In this document: piece by piece, positions 24,208-32,466 of the stretch | Layout: the number at the start of each line of letters is the position of its first letter | Position numbering within the stretch: position 1 is the first letter of the stretch | Origin: Acidobacteriota bacterium | Lineage (GTDB): Bacteria; Acidobacteriota; Terriglobia; Acidiferrales; UBA7541 | Reading direction: 5' to 3' | Length of the DNA: 64,000 nucleotides | NCBI GenBank assembly: GCA_013289715.1 | Contig: JABCZJ010000006.1 | Span: 124,001 to 188,000 of the forward strand | Translations under genes and position numbers: made by a program | Notes under the pieces: generated by a model | The model's database searches: none | What the model saw: only the letters and a program-made list of their open reading frames with translations | What the model was told of the DNA's origin: nothing

Positions 24208-25236
24208 CTATGGCCCCGGCGCCAGATATCCTGCGCGCGAAAAAATCCGCTGTGTCGCTTTCTTTCCCTCGGTAGCGATCGGCTGGCCGTTGGAATCCAG
24301 AACCTGCACGCGCAACGGATGGAATTGCCCATCATGCTCCGGTGCGATCCCCAGCAGATATTGATGTCGCAGCGCCGCGGCAATCTGCTGATACATCGGC
24401 GCGAAATCCTTCGCCGCTTCCGGAAAGAATGCGCGGCCGCCCGTAATGGCCGCCAGCGACAACAGCGCCTGGTCCGCGTTGGCAAACACCTGTGAATCCT
24501 CTTTCGGCGGCCCGGTTGGTTTCCTCTTTTTATCCGGCGCACGGCGCAGCCATCCGCCCAGCGCCACGGGAAAAATCACCACATCGCGCGCGCGCAGTTT
24601 TTCCGCCAGCGCTTCCCAGCGCGCCTGAGACGAGGAGTCCAACCCAGTCGTCAGCAGCACCAGTGCTTTCTTCCCGCTCACCGGAGCGATCCAATCCAGA
24701 ACGGTCGACACCGAATCGTAAAAATTCAGTTCCCCCATACCCACGGAAAATTGAATTTGCCCCAGCGCCGCCAGCAATGCATTCTTGTCCGGCGTAAATG
24801 CCAGCACCGCGTGCGGCGCTTGATTGTAAGTCACCAGCGCGACCTGGTCGTCGGGCCCGAGGCCATCCAGCAGCGCGTAGGCCGCCGCGATGTGCTGATT
24901 CTGGATTAAATACACCGCCGGGCTCGTCTCTACCATCACCAGAATCTGCGCGGGCGCATCGGTAGGTGCAAAAAACACCAGCGGCCGGTCGTTCCCAGCA
25001 TCCACCACACGAAAATTCTTTCGCTCGAGACCGCTCACAAAATCGCCGCCGTTCGCAAGCACGCTCACGCCGATCTGCACCATCTCGGTCGTCACCTGCA
25101 GCGGCTGTTGAGCATTTCCGGCAGGCTGCTGTGCGACCACAGCAACTGGAATCATGAAGCAACAGCAAATGGCGGCCAGTGCAGCGCACAGGAACAACAA
25201 ACGCAGCGAACGTGGTTTTTCGAAGTTGCGAATCAA
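24208..25236 (-). CDS. Exported VWA-domain protein (VWFA-related, acidobacterial type)
   Basis: About 342 residues with a signal peptide (LRLLFLCAALAAICCCFMIP, then VAVVAQQ). It is followed by the typical N-terminal strand region of this family (LQVTTEMVQIGVSVLANGGD, FVSGLERKNFRVVDAGNDRP) and a VWA fold (APAQILVMVETSPAVYLIQN, DQVALVTYNQAPHAVLAFTP, GKKALVLLTTGLDSSSQARW). The MIDAS DxSxS reads ETSPA, so metal binding is probably lost. The stop is certain. The start is not: TTG 25236 gives the best signal peptide, while the frame stays open to a GTG at 25386 lying in an intergenic repeat, and ATG 25155 would cut the signal. Confidence 0.8.
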   Translation of the reverse strand: MIRNFEKPRSLRLLFLCAALAAICCCFMIPVAVVAQQPAGNAQQPLQVTTEMVQIGVSVLANGGDFVSGLERKNFRVVDAGNDRPLVFFAPTDAPAQILVMVETSPAVYLIQNQHIAAAYALLDGLGPDDQVALVTYNQAPHAVLAFTPDKNALLAALGQIQFSVGMGELNFYDSVSTVLDWIAPVSGKKALVLLTTGLDSSSQARWEALAEKLRARDVVIFPVALGGWLRRAPDKKRKPTGPPKEDSQVFANADQALLSLAAITGGRAFFPEAAKDFAPMYQQIAAALRHQYLLGIAPEHDGQFHPLRVQVLDSNGQPIATEGKKATQRIFSRAGYLAPGP

Positions 25237-25299
25237 AGTGAACGCCGTGGAATCGTGCTCACGACAGTGACCCGTGCGGGGAAATGACCGTTGCCAAGC

Positions 25300-25417
25300 C
25301 TTTGACTTTGCCGTTGAAATTGTGAATCGCCCGAAGGGCGATTCACCCCGAGATCCCGCGGTGCGGGACCTAAGGGCAGCGCCCACTTGCTTTTCAGGCG
25401 GGCGTAGTTGAATTTGC
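25300..25417. repeat. Intergenic hairpin repeat, copy C
   Basis: Holds GTGAATCGCCCGAAGGGCGA then TTCACC (stem), GATCCCGCGGTGCGGGA (stem) and TTCAGGCGGGCGTAGTTGAA (half of the core module). Module order matches copies A and F. Confidence 0.75.
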
Positions 25418-25509
25418 CCCCCACCGTTACGTCGTGTCGGATCGGACGGGGCTCCTACCGTGGCGCGGGGGCCCGGGTTCCCGCTGGCAAAGCCCAGTGA
25501 ACGCTCGAA

Positions 25510-26391
25510 CTAATTCCCCGAAGGAGGTTTCGCCGCCGTCGCGGGCGGCGCCGCATTGGCCGATTTCGGCGTGCTCAAATAACCCTTGGCGCTGTCCTTG
25601 GTGAGATCAAACACTACAATCTCGTAAGGCGCCCGCGCTCCGCGAACGTAAAACTGAATGGGCTCGCCCACAGTCTTATCCTTCTTCTCGATGCTCTTGT
25701 CGTCGGCCACCACGTTCAAAGTGTACTTATAGCGCTTGGTGTCCACTTTGCGCAAAGCCACCTGAATCGGCCCCACGTGCTCGGGTGCCTTGGAAGACTT
25801 GTTCAGATTGAATTCGAAGATGTCGCGCTCGCCCAAACGTTTCAGTTCTTCCACCTCGTCGTGATTGCGCGCAATCAATCCGCTCTGCACGCCCAGATCA
25901 CCAATGGTGCTCTGCAGTTTTCCCTTGGTCGCATCCAAATCGGCCTTGGTCGCATCCGCCTCGCTCTTGGTACCGGAAAGGTCCGTCGTCACTTGTCCAA
26001 ATTTCGTCGCCGTATCCGCCTGCACCGCGCCAATCTGCTCGCGCAGCTGCTGATCGCTCTTCTGCTGATCTTTCTTAATGGATTGTGCCAGACCGCGCGC
26101 GCGCGCGAGTTCATCCTGCGTCAGCCCCAGTTTCTGCGAGGTCACGTCCAGCTGGCCCTTCAAGTCTGCGATGCGCGAATTCGTTTTGTCCAGCGCGGCG
26201 GCCAGCGCCTGCGTCTTCTTGTCCGCATCCTCCAGGCCCTTGCGAGCTGCCTCGCGTTCCGCATAACCGGCGTACAGCAGATAAGCCACCAGCACGAAGG
26301 CGATTGCAAAAAGCAGCGTAACCCAGCGCGGCAAAGCTGACGATTCCACGATCGTGGTGCTTTCACCGGGCGTATTCGGGGTCGAACTCAT
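25510..26391 (-). CDS. Membrane-anchored coiled-coil protein
   Basis: 293 residues. A short N-terminus rich in Ser/Thr is followed by one membrane segment (WVTLLFAIAFVLVAYLLYAG) and a long coiled coil at about 45-180 (ARKGLEDADKKTQALAAALD and LDVTSQKLGLTQDELARARG). A C-terminal globular domain follows (RDIFEFNLNKSSKAPEHVGP, IQVALRKVDTKRYKYTLNVV). The domain is not recognised. The protein should span the inner membrane with the coiled coil outside. ATG 26391 follows AAGGAGG, so the longer frame to 26511 is rejected. A small zinc-ribbon gene is divergently placed. Confidence 0.82.
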   Translation of the reverse strand: MSSTPNTPGESTTIVESSALPRWVTLLFAIAFVLVAYLLYAGYAEREAARKGLEDADKKTQALAAALDKTNSRIADLKGQLDVTSQKLGLTQDELARARGLAQSIKKDQQKSDQQLREQIGAVQADTATKFGQVTTDLSGTKSEADATKADLDATKGKLQSTIGDLGVQSGLIARNHDEVEELKRLGERDIFEFNLNKSSKAPEHVGPIQVALRKVDTKRYKYTLNVVADDKSIEKKDKTVGEPIQFYVRGARAPYEIVVFDLTKDSAKGYLSTPKSANAAPPATAAKPPSGN

Positions 26392-26617
26392 TGAGCCTCC
26401 TTGGGCGCGGCGCCTGCCGCATGCTACGGGCGAAATTATCTCCGAGGAGCGCCGCGATGTCCATCCCCGATGGTTGCGCCCCCAGCTCCCAGCGAAAAAC
26501 CGCAGCACCAACCGCGCAGCCCCTCAGGAATTTGGGCCGCTTCGCGCTCTCGGTATTTTCCCCGTCTTGCCCATGAACCGGGTTTTCGGTATTCTGCGCT
26601 ACGCACTCGGAGCAAAC

Positions 26618-26983
26618 ATGCTTTGTCCCCAGTGTCGCAGTGACAATTGTTTTCGTTCGCACCGCGACGGGATACTCGACTTCTTGTTCAGTGGGGCTGG
26701 ACTGCGCCCGTGGCGCTGCCACAGTTGCGATCGGCGATTTCAAGCTTGGCGAGTGGCCGCGATCCTGGAACGCTTCGCGCACTGCCCCCGCTGCGGTAAT
26801 TTTGATATCGAGCATATCTCCCGCGAGCGAGTGGAGAGTGGCAGCTTCATTTTTCTGAAGCGCTGGCTCAGGTTTCCCGCCTACCGCTGCGATCCCTGCC
26901 GCCACCGTTTCTTCAGCGTGCGCGAATTCCGCCGCATTTTGCCGGCTATGGTCGAAAGCCAGACCCACCGAGCCGCCAACTGA
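26618..26983 (+). CDS. Four-CxxC zinc-ribbon protein
   Basis: 121 residues with four CxxC pairs: MLCPQCRSD, RCHSCDRRF, HCPRCGNFD and RCDPCRHRF, enough for two zinc ribbons, with a basic spacer (ISRERVESGSFIFLKRWLRF). The start ATG 26618 has GGAG at close distance; ATG 26573 (MNRVFG) is an alternative. It may be a nucleic-acid-binding or membrane-associated protein; the function is unknown. Divergent from the coiled-coil gene. Confidence 0.7.
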   Translation: MLCPQCRSDNCFRSHRDGILDFLFSGAGLRPWRCHSCDRRFQAWRVAAILERFAHCPRCGNFDIEHISRERVESGSFIFLKRWLRFPAYRCDPCRHRFFSVREFRRILPAMVESQTHRAAN

Positions 26984-27348
26984 AAGAACCCGCACCGGTT
27001 ACCTTGGTCCGTCCGCAGCGCAGCCAGCCTGAATGCTCCCTGTTAGTAGTAACGCACAATTAACATTCCCGTCACAGTAGGTTCAAGACACCCGCTTAAC
27101 GTGCCAGCGTCGCTCCGCGTGTAGCGGCTCTGGAAGCATTCGAATTCAAAGGGTGCGGGTGTGAAAGCGCGTCTTTAGCGGTCCGGCTGCTTCCATATCG
27201 CATGCACACGTTGTTCTAACGCGCGCCAAGACAGTTTGTTCAGCCGGCCACAGTGGGGGGACAGTGACGGAGTTTTTGCAAACCGCGGTTACAGGTCTCG
27301 GTTTTCACCGTTAAGAAAATGTGGCAGTCAAATTTCAAGGAGGAAGTA
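26984..27348. other. Long leader/promoter region of the porin gene
   Basis: 365 bp without a gene. AAGGAGGAAGTA precedes the porin ATG at 27349. An upstream AT-richer part (about 27045-27070, around GTAACGCACAATTAACATTC) may hold the promoter, but no box could be set with confidence. None of the hairpin repeat modules is present here. Confidence 0.4.
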
Positions 27349-29406
27349 ATGCGAGCATTAGTGGCAAATCTGTTAGCCTTCGGTCTCGTCGTCATGCCCG
27401 CAATGGCAGCGGCGGGTTCGGCGGGAGATAAGGACAGCACCGCTGCCAAGTCCAGCGGCACGGCCGCTTCGGACAATTCTACGGCGACAGACAAGGACAA
27501 AGACGCTTCCGCAACGGCGCCCAAGTCCGAGTCCAAGTCCGATCCGGCAACGCCTGGAAAGACGGCTGCCTCATCCAGTCTGGAAAGCGAGCTGCAACAG
27601 CTTCGCGACCTTCTGGAAACTCAGTCCAAACAAATCCAGATTCAAAACGAACAAATGCGCGAACAGCAGGAGCGCATGGAAGCCATGGAAGCCGAGCTGA
27701 AAGTAGCCACTACTCCTCGCGATACTTCCTATGCTCCCGCTCCAGACAGCCGCGTTCCGAAATCCGCCGACGGTTCCGCCCCGGCACCCGCCTCCAGGCT
27801 GGCCGACTTCTCCATCGGCACCGCTGACGGCCAAGCTGCGGACGTTGACAACAATCCTATCGCCATCCGCTACAAGGGAATCACCCTCACACCGGGTGGC
27901 TTCCTGGCGGCGGAAACGGTTTTCCGCAACAAAGCGGAGTCTGCCGACATCAACACGGGATTCAACCAAATTCCTCTTCCAGGGAATTCCGGAAGCCGGA
28001 CCACCGAGTTCAATGGCACCGCTCGCCAATCTCAATTAACCCTAAAAGCGGAGGGAAAGCTGGCCTCGGTGAAGCTCACCGGCTACGTCGAGACGGACTT
28101 CCTGGGCACCGGCATCAGCTCCAACAATAACCAGAGCAACAGCTACGTGCTCCGTCTCCGCCAGGGCTGGGGCCAAGCGCATTTTGACAACGGCTTCACC
28201 GTCACCGGCGGCCAGATGTGGAGCTTGGCTACCGAAGACAGAAAGGGCGTGGATAACCTCAGCGAAGTTCGTCCCCTGACCATTGACCCGCAGTACACGG
28301 TCGGCTTCACCTGGGCGCGGCAGTACGCCCTTCGCGTCTCCAAGAACATCGGTATGCTGACGGTAGCCGCTTCGGTAGAAGACGCAGCGACCACACTCAC
28401 CGTTCACGGCAACCCAACCTCAACAATTCCCGCGTCCTCGACCGTGACCGTGAATGGAGTGGAGATACCGACTTTGAGCACGACCGTCTTTAACAACTTC
28501 CTGGTCGGCGCCCCCGGTCTCACCCAGGGCCTGCTCAACCAGACCGGAACTTATGCCTACGAAAAGACCCCGGACTTTTTGTTCAAGGCGACTCTGGATC
28601 CGTCGTTCGGTCACTTCGAAGCGTTCGGCATCGTTAGCACGTTCCGCGATCGTGTGTTCCCGTGCTTTGCAGCGAACGGAGCCATCACGATCACCCTTGC
28701 GGGCGACGGCACCACTCCATTCCCAACCGTCGCAATTCCTGCCAATCCTTGCGCTCTCACCGGATCCACCAACGCTGCTTCGGGTGCGTTTAATAGTTCC
28801 AACACCGGCGGCGGCATTGGTGCAAACGGTCGCGTCTCGTTTGGCAAGCACCTTGACCTCGGCTTCCACTTTGTTGGTGGCGACGGCATCGGACGCTATG
28901 GTACGGCTGGCCTTCCGGATTCCACTGCCCGCCCCGATGGCACCATGGCGTTGCTTCGCAACTATCAGGCCCTCGGCAGTTTGGTGTTCCACGCCACGCC
29001 GGCGCTTGACATTTACGCCTACGTCGGCGGTGAATACGCCAGCCGCTGGATGGACGGCAAGGAAGGTTACGGCAGCAATCTTCGCCGGAATGACGGTTGC
29101 GCGGTTGAAACCTTACCGCTCGCCGCACCCGCAGCGGCCGTCAACACTACCGCCGTGCTGGGCTCCAATGGTTTCATTCCTGGCGCGCTATCGAATTGCG
29201 ATGGCGACACCCGGAACATCTTGGAAGGTACCATCGGGTTCTGGTATCGCTTCTACAACGGACCGAAGGGTCGCTTCCAGTTCGGTACTCAATACTCCTA
29301 CGTCCAGCGCAACACCTGGTCCGGCGTGAACAGTTCAGGTGCGGGCGTTGGTCCGCACGGGCTGGACAACATGGTGTTCACCTCGATGCGTTATTACCTG
29401 CCGTAG
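27349..29406 (+). CDS. DcaP-like outer-membrane porin
   Basis: 685 residues. Signal peptide (MRALVANLLAFGLVVMPAMA), a Ser/Lys/Asp-rich segment, a coiled coil at about 85-125 (LESELQQLRDLLETQSKQIQ, NEQMREQQERMEAMEAELKV), then a beta-barrel. Barrel signs include YKGITLTPGGFLAAETVFRN, SVKLTGYVETDFLGTGISS, FTVTGGQMWSLATEDRKG and the C-terminal strand MVFTSMRYYLP. This arrangement is that of DcaP-type trimeric porins. They pass small acidic solutes through the outer membrane; the solute here is unknown. ATG 27349 (after AAGGAGG) is preferred over 27319. A strong hairpin follows the gene. Confidence 0.85.
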   Translation: MRALVANLLAFGLVVMPAMAAAGSAGDKDSTAAKSSGTAASDNSTATDKDKDASATAPKSESKSDPATPGKTAASSSLESELQQLRDLLETQSKQIQIQNEQMREQQERMEAMEAELKVATTPRDTSYAPAPDSRVPKSADGSAPAPASRLADFSIGTADGQAADVDNNPIAIRYKGITLTPGGFLAAETVFRNKAESADINTGFNQIPLPGNSGSRTTEFNGTARQSQLTLKAEGKLASVKLTGYVETDFLGTGISSNNNQSNSYVLRLRQGWGQAHFDNGFTVTGGQMWSLATEDRKGVDNLSEVRPLTIDPQYTVGFTWARQYALRVSKNIGMLTVAASVEDAATTLTVHGNPTSTIPASSTVTVNGVEIPTLSTTVFNNFLVGAPGLTQGLLNQTGTYAYEKTPDFLFKATLDPSFGHFEAFGIVSTFRDRVFPCFAANGAITITLAGDGTTPFPTVAIPANPCALTGSTNAASGAFNSSNTGGGIGANGRVSFGKHLDLGFHFVGGDGIGRYGTAGLPDSTARPDGTMALLRNYQALGSLVFHATPALDIYAYVGGEYASRWMDGKEGYGSNLRRNDGCAVETLPLAAPAAAVNTTAVLGSNGFIPGALSNCDGDTRNILEGTIGFWYRFYNGPKGRFQFGTQYSYVQRNTWSGVNSSGAGVGPHGLDNMVFTSMRYYLP

Positions 29407-29419
29407 AACACGCATGCAG

Positions 29420-29449
29420 GCGAGAGAGGCGGCCCACCGCCTCTCTCGC
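29420..29449 (+). terminator. Strong hairpin after the DcaP-like porin gene
   Basis: A perfect 13-bp stem (GCGAGAGAGGCGG / CCGCCTCTCTCGC) closes a 4-nt loop CCCA, starting 13 bp after the stop. No T-run follows, so it is either a Rho-independent terminator without a U-tract or an mRNA-stabilising 3' stem. Confidence 0.65.
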
Positions 29450-29480
29450 TCCGCATTCCCCGCATCGGGTCGTTTCCTTT

Positions 29481-29577
29481 GATATTGTAGCGGCCAGATT
29501 CAGTTGGGCGCCGTTGACGTTGCCTTTGAGTTTGTAACGGCCGCCTGCCCCTCAGGCGGGCGTCTTTGACTTTGACG
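29481..29577. repeat. Intergenic hairpin repeat, copy D
   Basis: Two modules: TTGTAGCGGCCAGATTCAGT with TGGGCGCCGTTGACGTTG, then TTTGTAACGGCCGCCTGCCC with CTCAGGCGGGCGTCTTTGAC. It is the cleanest copy of the core hairpin (GCCGCCTG / CAGGCGGGC). Confidence 0.8.
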
Positions 29578-29697
29578 TTCTCCTCTTCTTGCCCTTTGCC
29601 GCTGTCTCTGCCAACCAATGCCTCTGCCAACCAATTGACATCCCGGCCCCTCTGCGCTTAGCATCCTCACTCGCCCACTTCCTCACGGCGAATCCAT

Positions 29698-30111
29698 ATG
29701 CCCGCTGCGAAACTCTTCACGCCGCGCGACGCCGCCCAAGTCCTCGGCATCAGCTATCCCACGCTGAAACAATGGATCTACAAACAGAAAATCCGCACCG
29801 TGAAAACCGCCGGCGGCCACCACCGCATCCCTGAAAAAGAAATCGATCGCTTCCTCTACCGCGCCAACGAGCGCGCCGACGTCTCCGAACGCCGCACGAA
29901 CTTTCGCCGCATCAGTGGACGCAACCAGCTCGTCGGTCGCGTCACCGACATAAAAATTGACGGCCTGATCGCGCAAATCGCCCTCTCCATCGGCGGCCAG
30001 CGCATCACCTCGATTATCACCGCCGACGCCGTCCGCGAACTGCGTCTGAAAAAAGGCCAGACCGTCGCCGCCCTCGTGAAGTCCACCGAAGTTATGATCG
30101 TCCGGCTCTAA
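29698..30111 (+). CDS. HTH-TOBE regulator (MerR/excisionase-type HTH plus molybdate-binding-like TOBE)
   Basis: 137 residues. Residues about 5-55 form a MerR/excisionase-like winged helix (FTPRDAAQVLGISYPTLKQW, KTAGGHHRIPEKEIDRFLYR). Residues about 70-137 form a TOBE/Mop-like domain (ISGRNQLVGRVTDIKIDGLI, SIITADAVRELRLKKGQTVA, ALVKSTEVMIVRL). Mop-type domains bind molybdate or similar oxyanions, so the protein is probably a molybdate/oxyanion-responsive regulator. A porin gene with a perfect palindrome in its promoter lies downstream on the same strand and may be its target; this is inferred. Confidence 0.88.
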   Translation: MPAAKLFTPRDAAQVLGISYPTLKQWIYKQKIRTVKTAGGHHRIPEKEIDRFLYRANERADVSERRTNFRRISGRNQLVGRVTDIKIDGLIAQIALSIGGQRITSIITADAVRELRLKKGQTVAALVKSTEVMIVRL

Positions 30112-30204
30112 CGTCTCGCTTTACTCCGTGCTCACTCCACCTGCCGCGCCTCTATGTTCGCTGCCGTACTGTGCCACAGGATCTCTGAATCGCATCAAAT
30201 CGGT

Positions 30205-30232
30205 TTGACATATCTATACGAATCGTATAGAT
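30205..30232 (+). promoter_or_regulatory. Promoter with a perfect 21-bp palindromic operator before the porin gene
   Basis: TTGACA at 30205-30210 is followed at once by ATCTATACGA-A-TCGTATAGAT (30212-30232), a palindrome with perfect 10-bp arms. TATAGA/TAGATT at its right end can serve as the -10 box (15-17 bp spacing). A protein bound there would block RNA polymerase. It lies 66 bp before the porin GTG and about 100 bp after the HTH-TOBE gene. Confidence 0.7.
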
Positions 30233-30298
30233 TCGCGCCTCGTCAGCGTCACTCGTACACGAACCGAATCTACGCAAGCGCACGCGCAAGGAGAACCT

Positions 30299-32122
30299 GT
30301 GAGGCCCCGCACAATTACTTTTGCCGCCCTAATTCTGTTTGCTGCCGCTGGCGTCGCCCGCGCGCAATCTTCCATTGCCGTCGAGGCGTTCCCGGCGCTG
30401 GGCCAAACGGGAGCGAGCCTTTCCGGCGTGGTTACCGACCAAGCCGGTCGAGCCCTTCCCGATGTCGCGGTGACAATCAAGAACCTCGATACAGCTGAAA
30501 CGCGTACCATGCCAACCGACGGCGGCGGGCGCTATCACGCATTAGGCCTGCCCCAGGGCCGCTTCGAGATCCGCGCCGCAAAACACGGGTTCGCCGATGA
30601 AACGCGCGCGGGAATCAGCTTGGCGGTTGGCCAGGACGCCACAGTCGACATCAAGATGCAGTCGAAGGCCCCCGACGCCTGCGCGAGCGGCCGCGAGTTC
30701 GCCACCACCGATTGCACGCTGACCTGGCACGGCATTACCGTGTACGGCGCGTATGACGTGGGCGTCGGCTGGGTCAGCCACGGCTTGCCGGTGAACGGCT
30801 ACAACTATGAAGGCGAATCTCTGGTCAACCGCAACGGCTTTCAATCTCGATTCCTGGTCGCGCCGAACAACCTGCAGCAGACGGGTTTCGGGATCAGGGG
30901 CAAGGAAGAGTTTGCGCCTGGCTGGGCCATTGTGTTCAACGCTTCCACGGGCATCAATCCGCAGTCCGGCCTGCTCGCCAACGCGCCCGGCACCGACGTC
31001 GTCAACAACGGACTCCCCAGGGCCAGCTATTCTGAAGCCATCGACGGCGCGCGCGCGGGCCAACCCTTCAATGACGAATATTACGGCGGTATATCGTCCG
31101 AGAAATTCGGCACGCTGACCTTTGGTCGTCAGCGCTCGCTTGGCACCGATGCGATGCTCCAGTACGATCCGGCCGGCGGCGCCTATGCTTTTTCCTACAT
31201 CGGGTACAACGGCACCATGGCTGGCGGCGGCGACACCGACGACAGCCGCTGGGACGACGCGATGAAGTATCGCCTCACCTATGGCCCAGTCCATTTCGGC
31301 GCGATGTATAAATTTGCCAATGGTTCCGGCGGCTGCTTCTCGGGGTTCCCAGGCTGGACAGCCACCAGCTGTACGCCGGTTCGGCCGCACAACAACGCCT
31401 GGGGATTCGACATCGGCGGAACGCACGGCAAGTTCTCCGCCGACGCCGTCTTCCAGCATTACAACGAGGCGATCAGCGTATTGAACCCCTTGCTGGGGCC
31501 GCAGAGTCTGAGCGCGAACTATCAGTCCACCACCGATAGCATCAATACCAACCTGATCAACGGGGCGGTCGGGGGGGTCAATCTGATCGACCCGAACGGC
31601 ACCGTGTATGGCATCGTGACCGACAACAACGCCATTATGATCGCTGCCAAGTATGTGTGGGACCCATTCAAGTTTTTTGCCGGCTACGAATACATCTGGC
31701 AGAACAACCCGCAGCAGCCGCTGGGCGTTGGCGCGACCGACCAGGGCGGATACATCATGAGCGGTGTCGAAGACAACAATCTTGATTCTGAGAAGCTGCT
31801 TCAGATCTGGTGGACGGGCGCGAAATACACTTATCGCGAGAAAACCGACTTTACTGTGGCCTGGTATCAACAGCGCCAGAACGACTTCCGGGTTCCGAAG
31901 ACCTGCACGCCCACAAGTTTCCGCAGTTCCTGCGCGGGCACACTCGATGAGGTTTCACTGTATGCGGATTATCATTTCACCAAACGTCTTGACGGATACG
32001 TCGGAGTTGCCTATTCCGTCGTGACCGGCGGTCTGGCCATCGCCATTCCTCACGGCCCCGGCGTCCCCTATCTCTACCCAACCAACGTTGCTCCGACGAT
32101 CGGTGTTCGTTTCGCGTTCTGA
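30299..32122 (+). CDS. Outer-membrane porin with N-terminal carboxypeptidase-regulatory-like domain
   Basis: 607 residues, GTG start. Signal peptide (TITFAALILFAAAGVARAQS), then a CarboxypepD_reg-like domain at about 40-120 (SLSGVVTDQAGRALPDVAVT, GGRYHALGLPQGRFEIRAAK). A Gram-negative porin barrel follows: LTWHGITVYGAYDVGVGWVS, FGIRGKEEFAPGWAIVFNAS, KFGTLTFGRQRSLGTDAMLQ, and the last strand TIGVRFAF ending in Phe as required for BAM insertion. The Ig-like N-terminal domain in front of a general porin barrel is unusual outside this phylum. Expression is probably controlled by the palindrome at 30212-30232. Confidence 0.87.
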   Translation: MRPRTITFAALILFAAAGVARAQSSIAVEAFPALGQTGASLSGVVTDQAGRALPDVAVTIKNLDTAETRTMPTDGGGRYHALGLPQGRFEIRAAKHGFADETRAGISLAVGQDATVDIKMQSKAPDACASGREFATTDCTLTWHGITVYGAYDVGVGWVSHGLPVNGYNYEGESLVNRNGFQSRFLVAPNNLQQTGFGIRGKEEFAPGWAIVFNASTGINPQSGLLANAPGTDVVNNGLPRASYSEAIDGARAGQPFNDEYYGGISSEKFGTLTFGRQRSLGTDAMLQYDPAGGAYAFSYIGYNGTMAGGGDTDDSRWDDAMKYRLTYGPVHFGAMYKFANGSGGCFSGFPGWTATSCTPVRPHNNAWGFDIGGTHGKFSADAVFQHYNEAISVLNPLLGPQSLSANYQSTTDSINTNLINGAVGGVNLIDPNGTVYGIVTDNNAIMIAAKYVWDPFKFFAGYEYIWQNNPQQPLGVGATDQGGYIMSGVEDNNLDSEKLLQIWWTGAKYTYREKTDFTVAWYQQRQNDFRVPKTCTPTSFRSSCAGTLDEVSLYADYHFTKRLDGYVGVAYSVVTGGLAIAIPHGPGVPYLYPTNVAPTIGVRFAF

Positions 32123-32234
32123 GCCCGCACGCACCCACTTCCCCGCGTGCAGATGCCGATGCTACAATCTGAAAGGTAAACGAAGCCGTGGCGTTATCTT
32201 CATGCGCCTACAGCGATCTTCCGTGCGCATAAAC

Positions 32235-32309
32235 GGCGGTATGGTGCAGGGGTCAGCACGTCAGGTTCTCAACCTGAAAACCCGGGTTCGATTCCCGGTA
32301 CCGCTACCA
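32235..32309 (+). tRNA. tRNA-Glu (anticodon CTC)
   Basis: A complete cloverleaf. The acceptor GGCGGTA pairs with TACCGCT (one G-U at 1-72). The D-arm is GTGC/GCAC with GG in the loop, the anticodon arm TCAGG/CCTGA has loop TTCTCAA, and the T-arm CCGGG/CCCGG has loop TTCGATT. Discriminator A and an encoded CCA end it. Anticodon CTC reads GAG. Confidence 0.9.
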
Positions 32310-32466
32310 AATTTCCTTTTAGCGTCGTCTGCTTCTCACTGAAGAATCTGCCAGCCGTTTCGCTCCGCGCCATCTCTCGCTGAATTTCTTTCCGCACGAA
32401 GCGTCAACCTTGGATCCAGTTTCTGAATCCTATTTCACTCCCGCGCCATCTGCTATCGTTACTCCC

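Noticed and set aside
30542..31870. Antisense frame of 442 codons over the porin gene
   Set aside because: Mirror frame; the plus strand has signal peptide, Ig-like domain and barrel with terminal Phe.
32088..32342. Plus-strand frame across the tRNA
   Set aside because: It runs through the tRNA-Glu gene, which is a full cloverleaf; not a protein gene.
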